The notes below the pieces were generated by a model. That model ran no database searches, was not told where the DNA came from, and saw only the letters and a list, made by a program, of their open reading frames with translations. Shown one piece after another: positions 1-4,296 of a DNA stretch of 5,042 nt (within the stretch, counting starts at the first letter, position 1; each line of letters begins with the position of its first letter). Made by a program: the position numbers and the translations under genes. This DNA comes from Chitinophagales bacterium (lineage in GTDB: Bacteria; Bacteroidota; Bacteroidia; Chitinophagales; UBA2359), in NCBI GenBank assembly GCA_020631035.1, contig JAHDIA010000488.1, forward strand, positions 1 to 5,042, in the 5' to 3' direction.

Positions 1-45
1 TGCATCGGAAAAAAAATAAAAAAGTCTAAACATATTTTAATACAA

Positions 46-81
46 AAATCCCTCCCAAACGCTAGCGTTTGGGAGGGATTT
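46..81. terminator. Bidirectional rho-independent terminator (perfect 36-bp palindrome)
   Basis: Positions 46-63 (AAATCCCTCCCAAACGCT) are the exact reverse complement of 64-81, so the DNA forms an 18-bp perfect stem with a GC-rich core and almost no loop. The 5' side is preceded by an A-run (44-48) and the 3' side runs into TTTCTTTTT (79-87), so either strand yields a hairpin followed by U residues. It lies 27 bp past the stop codon of the minus-strand gene ending at 109 and should end that transcript. The symmetry suggests it also stops transcription arriving from the left of the window. Confidence 0.88.
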
Positions 82-108
82 CTTTTTGTGGTATTGCCAT
101 TGCCAATG

Positions 109-1707
109 CTACCTTGCAATGAGCAATTTTTTAAATTCTATGATTCCATCACCCCGCTCCAACCTTAACCAATAAATGCCTTCGGATAAATCGGTCAGTC
201 TTAGGTGGTGTTTTTGACTAGACAAAGTTTTTTGTAAAATTAAATGCCCATTCACATCATAAACCCATACTTGTTCGGCTTTGTCTATGTTGACAAAATC
301 GCTGGCAGGATTGGGATACAATTGAATGCTCGATGCATTTGGAATGAGGGGAATAAAGGTGGAGGTATCCATCATAGTAGTATCCATCATAGTGGTATCC
401 ATCATAGTAGTGTCCATCATCGTGGTGTCCATCATAGTAGTGTCCATCATAGTAGTGTCCATCATAGTAGTGTCCATAGCCATTGTATCTATAGGCACTG
501 TATCAACCAAAGTATAGTAATAATGGTCAATGCGATTAAGATTAAAGCTTTGGTCTGTCATATTCCAAGAAAAGCGTGTGTTCTTACGCAGATTGATTTC
601 ATCTTCTTTAAACTCATAATACCATTCATTAAGAGGTATCCATTCTAGAGTTGTTGTATTGAATGCAAAATCAGCACGGAAAGTTCTCTGAGACTGGGAG
701 TTGTACGCATATATATTTCTATAGTTTTCCAACCAGTCATTGTTGTCTTCATTCCAATAAAGAATAATTGTTTCTAGGTTATTGTTATTAGAATCGTTAA
801 CAATTTCAAATCGCAAATCATTGAACCAATCGTCTTCAACAAAGGAAGCGTCCTCAATAGAACTTAAATATTGATAGTCATCGTATTCATAGCTTCTACG
901 AGTAGATAAGACCCAATCATTTTCTACACCATCCCAAATCGAAATGAGTCTTTTAACAAATTGATTCATTTCATTCAATAAATATTCAGTATTGAATTGG
1001 TTTATCCATTCTTGATTTACTTCATCCCAATCTTCCTCTAATATATTTTCTAAGAAGTTGTCCGTATTGTAATTATAGGTCCTTCTTGAATCGTTTATCC
1101 AGTCCTCTATATTGGAATCGTAAATATAATCCTGGACAAAGCTTAGGTCATTGTTTTCATTGTAAGTATACTCCTTTTTAATATCTTTTTGCCATTCACC
1201 ATCTTGCCATACCCATTGCACAAATGTCTCAAGATCGGCATCTTCTTCAAAAAAATAGGTATAGTCATATCGTACAGAGGGCAACCAATCATTAGACTCT
1301 AAATCCCAATAAGCAAAGTACTCACTTGTAATGCGTCCTTGAGCATCTCGCATCATTGTACGGAAATTGCTAGGCAACCAAGCAGCAGAATCCTCATTAT
1401 AAGAATAATCAATTTGCTCAATAAAGTTAGTCGCTTCATCATAGCTATACACTTCTTTAATGAGTTTGCTGGAATCCGTTATATCTGAGGTATAAAAGCG
1501 ATAAGTCACCAAAGAATCCAATAGACTGATTTCTTCAGTTATGGCTTTGAAGTGGTTTTCCTTGTTTTTTTCAGCTTTAAAGACAATGTCATCTTCTAAC
1601 TGCTCAGATAATAAATCAAGGTCAAGTTCGGGAGAAAAAAACTCAAAGTTTTGTCCCCAAACGGAGCTATAAATTAGTAGAAATGTAGAAAGTAAGAGTA
1701 ATCGCAT
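109..1707 (-). CDS. Secreted Trp/Tyr-repeat protein with MDTTM linker and T9SS type A sorting domain
   Basis: Predicted exported protein of 532 residues, function unknown. Seen in the sequence: a signal peptide (MRLLLLSTFLLIYSSVWG, cleavage near residue 18); about ten degenerate 30-40-residue repeats (residues ~95-395) marked by motifs such as NDWLP, EDWIN, QEWIN, NDWVL and NDWLE between Tyr/Asn-rich strands; a Met-Asp-Thr pentapeptide linker (401-450); and a C-terminal domain (461-532) with LYPNPASDFVNI, VYDVNGH, EGIYWLRL and a Lys-rich end. That tail matches type IX secretion type A sorting domains, which direct outer-membrane passage and usually surface attachment. I chose ATG at 1707. An in-frame TTG at 1725 would add MLKKII, but it overlaps the candidate -7 promoter box, so a transcript starting there would probably lack it. 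No Shine-Dalgarno is seen; the leader is AT-rich, as is usual in Bacteroidota. It is a tandem paralogue of the gene at 1835-3295. The repeats recall YD/RHS-like strand repeats in style only; no toxin or enzyme domain is visible. Confidence 0.93.
   Translation of the reverse strand: MRLLLLSTFLLIYSSVWGQNFEFFSPELDLDLLSEQLEDDIVFKAEKNKENHFKAITEEISLLDSLVTYRFYTSDITDSSKLIKEVYSYDEATNFIEQIDYSYNEDSAAWLPSNFRTMMRDAQGRITSEYFAYWDLESNDWLPSVRYDYTYFFEEDADLETFVQWVWQDGEWQKDIKKEYTYNENNDLSFVQDYIYDSNIEDWINDSRRTYNYNTDNFLENILEEDWDEVNQEWINQFNTEYLLNEMNQFVKRLISIWDGVENDWVLSTRRSYEYDDYQYLSSIEDASFVEDDWFNDLRFEIVNDSNNNNLETIILYWNEDNNDWLENYRNIYAYNSQSQRTFRADFAFNTTTLEWIPLNEWYYEFKEDEINLRKNTRFSWNMTDQSFNLNRIDHYYYTLVDTVPIDTMAMDTTMMDTTMMDTTMMDTTMMDTTMMDTTMMDTTMMDTSTFIPLIPNASSIQLYPNPASDFVNIDKAEQVWVYDVNGHLILQKTLSSQKHHLRLTDLSEGIYWLRLERGDGIIEFKKLLIAR
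358..507 (-). repeat. In-frame 15-bp tandem repeat coding for ten MDTTM-type pentapeptides
   Basis: Ten consecutive 15-bp units. Read on the minus strand they encode VDTVP, IDTMA, seven exact MDTTM copies (373-477) and MDTST. Four of the seven exact copies are identical in DNA (403-417, 433-447, 448-462, 463-477), the last three adjacent. The other three differ only at third codon positions (GAT/GAC, ACT/ACC, ACT/ACG). The array forms the linker between the repeat domain and the T9SS sorting domain. Because the unit is a multiple of three, copy-number change by replication slippage would alter linker length without breaking the frame. Confidence 0.95.
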
Positions 1708-1722
1708 AATTATTTTTTTCAA

Positions 1723-1753
1723 CAATTATACAATATATATCATTGAATGTCAA
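1723..1753 (-). promoter_or_regulatory. Candidate Bacteroidota-type promoter for the downstream paralogue
   Basis: On the minus strand TTG (1753-1751) is followed after 20 nt by TATAATTG (1730-1723). This differs at one fixed position from the Bacteroidota -7 consensus TAnnTTTG, and the spacing fits the usual -33/-7 arrangement. It sits between the terminator of the upstream gene and the ATG at 1707. The start point would fall near 1716-1719, giving an untranslated leader of only about 10 nt. Two short degenerate boxes in AT-rich DNA can arise by chance, so this is tentative. Confidence 0.4.
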
Positions 1754-1766
1754 GTAGGGTAAGGTT

Positions 1767-1815
1767 AAAAAGAGCATAGACCCAGCCAAGAAAAAGCGCA
1801 TCGGGTCTACACTCT
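1767..1815 (-). terminator. Rho-independent terminator of the upstream paralogue
   Basis: TAGACCC (1777-1783) pairs with GGGTCTA (1803-1809). After a symmetric 2x2 internal loop, AGAG (1771-1774) pairs with CTCT (1812-1815). In the minus-strand transcript the stem ends in ...CTCT followed directly by TTTT (1770-1767), giving a five-U tract. It begins 20 nt after the stop codon of the gene ending at 1835. It separates the two paralogous genes into independent transcripts. Confidence 0.78.
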
Positions 1816-1834
1816 ATTCATTACCCATCTGTCG

Positions 1835-3295
1835 TTACATAATTATCAGTTTTTGCTGATACCTTTTTTTTGTAGTATTCGATTGTATTTGAACCCAATA
1901 AATGCCTTTGGGTAAATCACCGACATTTACTTGACTATTTCTCAGCAAATCCGCCATCAAAACCATTTGCCCATTTAAGTCATAAATGAATGCTTTTTCT
2001 CCTATGGGAATGTTGACAATATTGTTTGCAGGATTGGGATACACTTGCAGACTATTCATTGTTTCCAATTCATTTAAACTACTGACCACAGCAGAATCGA
2101 CCACAGTGGTATCCAAATATTCGGTATAAAAATAAAAATCTCGTTCATCCAAGTCCCACACATTGTTTGCCCACAAATACTGACTTTTTCTAATTGGGGC
2201 AATGTCATTATTTTGATAAATTGTTGTCTCTTTGTTGAAAGGTATCCAATCATTGCTTGCCATATCCCAAGTCAATTGTTGTTGTTCTACAATTTGCCCT
2301 TCCGAATTGTAGGCATAGGATGTTTGATAGTTAGGGTCCCAGGCACTCACATTCCAATAGTACAAAGTCTCGTTCAATAAGCGTCCCATTGCATCGTTTT
2401 CCATATCAAATTTCCAAACAGCAATCCAGTCGTTACCTACTTTGTTGTAGGAGCGTAAGCCATTGGCAAAACCATTGGCATCATAGCTTGTGGTCTGTTT
2501 CAAACCTTCGATCCATTGCCCATTCTCCCAAACGGAACTGATACGTTCCACTTCTTGACCATTGGCATTGTTGGTGTAAATTACTTTGTATTTGTTGAGC
2601 CATTCTTGATTTGTGGCATGCCAGTCCTGTTCAATGAGTTGTATTAATACATTGTTTTCATCATATGTACGAACTGTTTTATCGTCCAAATGCCAATTGC
2701 CATTGACCAAGTCAGGAGCATAGGTAATGGTCTCAATCAAATCATTGTTGTCATTGTACTGGTACTCTCGTTTTTCGTCTTGTAGCAAGTTTTGAGCAGT
2801 CGCATCCCATTTCCACTGTACGAAGGTTTGGATGAGTTCAGTATTCAAATGGTAGATATAATCGTAGCGTACATTGGGCAACCACCCATTGCTGGCATCA
2901 TCCCAAAAGGCATACAAATCATTGCTCATTCGGTCCTGTGCATCATAGGCCATTTCACGCCTCGAACTGCCTCTCCAAGTATTGTTGAACCAGCCCAAAT
3001 CGGTTTGTTCCACAAAATGTCCTTGAGCATTGTAGTTGTACAGTTTTTTTGCCGAGAAAACAGAATCACTTTCACCCATATAATTAAAAGCAATCAAGGA
3101 GTCTAAGCGATAAGCCACTTCAATTTCAGTTGTTTTAATTAGGTGTTTCGCCTTCCATTTTTCAGGACTAAGGTGTTGGTAAAGTAGCTCTTTTTGCGCC
3201 ATTGGATGTGGTGACACCACATCTGAATTTATATTTTGAGCATTGAGCCAATGTCCTACAAGACATACCAATACTAGGGGGAAAAGGGTTTTCAT
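1835..3295 (-). CDS. Secreted Trp/Tyr-repeat protein with T9SS type A sorting domain (paralogue)
   Basis: Predicted exported protein of 486 residues, function unknown. Seen: a signal peptide (MKTLFPLVLVCLVGHWLNA, cleavage before Q20); about ten degenerate repeats (residues ~85-390) with motifs such as NGWLP, GNWHL, QEWLN, GQWIE, NDWIA and NDWIP; a short linker with two degenerate pentapeptides (LDTTV, VDSAV, residues 394-403); and a C-terminal domain (416-486) with LQVYPNPANNIVNI, IYDLNGQ, KGIYWVQI and a final QQKLIIM. The C-terminal domain fits a type IX secretion type A sorting signal. The repeats align one-to-one with those of the gene at 109-1707, including shared RYDY and TFVQW stretches, so the two arose by tandem duplication. 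ATG at 3295 directly starts the signal peptide. The leader (AAAACTAATAT) is AT-rich without Shine-Dalgarno. I found no convincing -33/-7 pair upstream. Cys11 lies in the hydrophobic core but lacks a small residue before it, so this is not a lipoprotein. Confidence 0.94.
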   Translation of the reverse strand: MKTLFPLVLVCLVGHWLNAQNINSDVVSPHPMAQKELLYQHLSPEKWKAKHLIKTTEIEVAYRLDSLIAFNYMGESDSVFSAKKLYNYNAQGHFVEQTDLGWFNNTWRGSSRREMAYDAQDRMSNDLYAFWDDASNGWLPNVRYDYIYHLNTELIQTFVQWKWDATAQNLLQDEKREYQYNDNNDLIETITYAPDLVNGNWHLDDKTVRTYDENNVLIQLIEQDWHATNQEWLNKYKVIYTNNANGQEVERISSVWENGQWIEGLKQTTSYDANGFANGLRSYNKVGNDWIAVWKFDMENDAMGRLLNETLYYWNVSAWDPNYQTSYAYNSEGQIVEQQQLTWDMASNDWIPFNKETTIYQNNDIAPIRKSQYLWANNVWDLDERDFYFYTEYLDTTVVDSAVVSSLNELETMNSLQVYPNPANNIVNIPIGEKAFIYDLNGQMVLMADLLRNSQVNVGDLPKGIYWVQIQSNTTKKRYQQKLIIM

Positions 3296-3402
3296 ATATT
3301 AGTTTTTGGTTGCTAAAAACATAGCAGGGCTACTATGCTTATAGCAGTATTAAGCAAGTAATTGATATTCAGTAAAATATGTGAGACGTGGCGGTTCTTA
3401 CA

Positions 3403-3573
3403 TTAAATACTGTGTAAATTAAATCTCTATACATTTTGTGTGCATCTTTTCGTCCTATACTGCATCTCGTACTCGCCTTTGGTAGCTATGGCTACCAGGC
3501 TCCGTGCGTTCTTTGTATAGAACAAAAATCTACTACCCAAAATACATATTTACTTATTTTACACAGTATTAAA
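3403..3573. repeat. MITE-like ~165-bp imperfect palindrome with 13-bp terminal inverted repeats
   Basis: AATACTGTGTAAA (3406-3418) is repeated exactly as its reverse complement at 3558-3570. Between them the two halves keep pairing with mismatches and small bulges: ATTTTG (3433-3438) with CAAAAT (3538-3543), CTATAC (3455-3460) with GTATAG (3515-3520), and a tip of GGTAGC-TATG-GCTACC (3481-3496). The whole element therefore folds on itself and encodes no protein. This is the architecture of a miniature inverted-repeat transposable element. TTAA (3403-3406 and 3569-3572) or TAA flanks could be a target duplication but overlap the palindrome. The GTGTAAA in the ends is reminiscent of IS256-family termini, but no 8-9-bp duplication is seen. 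A structured RNA or large regulatory hairpin is the alternative. Confidence 0.68.
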
Positions 3574-3824
3574 AGGAAAGTAAACTTGTAGAGTGGGGGG
3601 ATGTGAAGGGTTTGTGTTCAGATTACAAATATAATACAAGTATTTGGTTTTTGAAAATAAAATTGAAATTGCCCTTTGGGCGGTCTTTCGGTCAATGGAA
3701 TTCAAGTTATATGAAAATGTTGCAGAAACACAAGAAAGCTATGGACAATAGGGCATTGATTATCGACTATTTTTATTGTGCAACGTCATTGATTTATGGC
3801 TACGTTCGGTCTGGTTAACCAACG
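3574..3824. other. Intergenic stretch with no supported gene
   Basis: I see no convincing gene here. A 71-codon plus-strand frame (3603-3818) starts with ATG but has no recognisable domain. A second frame (3635-3751), without a start codon, reads as a more protein-like stretch containing EIALWAVFRSM and ends at a TAG. The two overlap in different frames, so at most this is a decayed gene fragment next to the MITE-like element. A short GCCC-TTT-GGGC hairpin lies at 3671-3681. Confidence 0.4.
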
Positions 3825-3841
3825 TCCCGATTTCATCGGGA
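3825..3841. repeat. Short hairpin TCCCGAT-TTC-ATCGGGA
   Basis: A perfect 7-bp stem with a 3-nt loop. Outer AACG (3821-3824) can also pair with CGTT (3848-3851) across a one-sided bulge. There is no T-tract on either side, so it is not a standard intrinsic terminator. The same arms, TCCCGAT and ATCGGGA, recur around a different loop at 4142-4164, which suggests a repeated hairpin module. Confidence 0.6.
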
Positions 3842-3909
3842 TACAAGCGTTCATCCACCCGCAACATCCTACGCAAAAACAAATTGTGAGTTATAAATAG
3901 TCTAAACGT

Positions 3910-3945
3910 AACTTTAAGTGTTAAGCGATAGCGTCACTTGAAGTT
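3910..3945. repeat. Hairpin with 11-bp stem
   Basis: AACTTTAAGTG (3910-3920) pairs with CACTTGAAGTT (3935-3945) with one G-T wobble, around a 14-nt loop that contains GCGATAGC. It ends 3 nt before the GTAG that opens the REP-like array. It lacks the adjoining GTAG and has a long loop, so it may be a diverged relative or an unrelated structure. Confidence 0.5.
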
Positions 3946-3948
3946 GAA

Positions 3949-4030
3949 GTAGGTCAAGTCTGCGACTTGCTACTATCTGCAAGTTACAAACTTGCGCTAC
4001 TTTGGGTTTCAGTTGCAAACTGAAACCTAC
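3949..4030 (-). repeat. Array of three REP-like GTAG hairpins
   Basis: Three consecutive perfect hairpins with 3-nt loops: CAAGTC-TGC-GACTTG (3955-3969), GCAAGTT-ACA-AACTTGC (3979-3995) and GTTTCAGTT-GCA-AACTGAAAC (4006-4026). Each is followed on the plus strand by CTAC (3970-3973, 3997-4000, 4027-4030) after 0, 1 and 0 nt. On the minus strand every hairpin is therefore preceded by GTAG. Each CTAC is separated from the next stem by exactly 5 nt (3974-3978, 4001-4005). A GTAG tetranucleotide at the 5' foot of a small palindrome is the hallmark of REP sequences mobilised by RAYT (TnpA-REP) HUH transposases. No RAYT gene lies in the window. The stems differ in sequence, so structure and GTAG are what is conserved. 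Confidence 0.65.
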
Positions 4031-4111
4031 TAAGGTAGAAAAAATTCAAAATAGGTAGAAATGAATGGCGTGAAGCGGATGGATGCAAGAAAAAACGCAG
4101 GACCAAAAGAA

Positions 4112-4185
4112 GCGATATTACGCCTGATTGCAGTGGATAGCTCCCGATGCGTAGCAAATCGGGACTAGAAACGAAAAGCAGGGAC
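4112..4185 (+). ncRNA. Candidate structured non-coding element, Bacteroidota repeat type
   Basis: The core is CCTGATTGCAGTGGATAG (4123-4140), a variable hairpin (TCCCGAT 4142-4148, ATCGGGA 4158-4164, loop GCGTAGCAA) and CTAGAAACGAAAAGCAGG (4165-4182). The flanks pair with each other: TAG with CTA, GC with GC, CCTG with CAGG, separated by purine-rich internal loops. From memory, elements of the form CCTGAT-x-GCAGTGGATA, variable stem, GAAACGAAAAGCAGG occur many times in Bacteroidota genomes. That recollection is not a database result. Possible relation to the Flavo-1 RNA motif is a guess. The strand is assigned from that pattern. An alternative partner for CCTG is CAGG at 4098-4101. An 82-codon minus-strand frame runs through it but looks like chance. 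Confidence 0.5.
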
Positions 4186-4192
4186 ACACCAT

Positions 4193-4209
4193 CGTTTGAA
4201 AAACAAACG
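4193..4209. repeat. Small hairpin CGTTTG-AAAAA-CAAACG
   Basis: A perfect 6-bp stem with a 5-nt A loop, 11 nt after the candidate structured element. It is followed by CCGTCCAATAAAAAAATCC on the plus strand, so there is no T-tract and it is not a plus-strand terminator. It could be the end of the structured element or chance. Confidence 0.35.
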
Positions 4210-4296
4210 TTCCGTCCAATAAAAAAATCCAAAGAAAAACGTAAATTTACTTAATGTTAAACCTGAACATTCGATTAACCAAGATCAAGGATCACT

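Noticed and set aside
373..477. Short regularly spaced repeats resembling a CRISPR array
   Set aside because: The 15-bp units are directly contiguous with no spacers and lie in frame inside a clear coding sequence; all variation is synonymous.
244..648. Plus-strand open frames (244-648 and 326-517) rich in His-His-Ser or Val-Ser-Ile-Ile repeats
   Set aside because: They are antisense readings of the MDTTM repeat in the real minus-strand gene and have no start context or recognisable domain.
1708..1725. TTG start at 1725 for the downstream paralogue
   Set aside because: ATG at 1707 already gives a complete signal peptide, and TTG overlaps the candidate -7 promoter box; kept only as an alternative.
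2792..3106. Plus-strand open frame of 104 codons
   Set aside because: It lies wholly antisense to the well-supported secreted protein gene at 1835-3295.
3235..3295. Lipoprotein signal (Cys11) in the upstream paralogue
   Set aside because: The residue before Cys is Val and the Cys sits in the middle of the hydrophobic segment; a standard cleavage site after LNA fits better.
3395..3581. 8-9-bp target duplication typical of IS256-type insertion around the foldback element
   Set aside because: The bases flanking the two 13-bp ends do not match over 8-9 positions; only a TTAA/TAA that overlaps the palindrome is shared.
3825..3841. Hairpin as an intrinsic terminator
   Set aside because: No T-tract follows on either strand and no gene ends just before it.
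3984..4232. Minus-strand open frame of 82 codons
   Set aside because: It runs through two REP-like hairpins and the structured element, its composition is that of translated repeat DNA, and no domain is visible; frames like this over repeated elements are often misannotated as hypothetical proteins.
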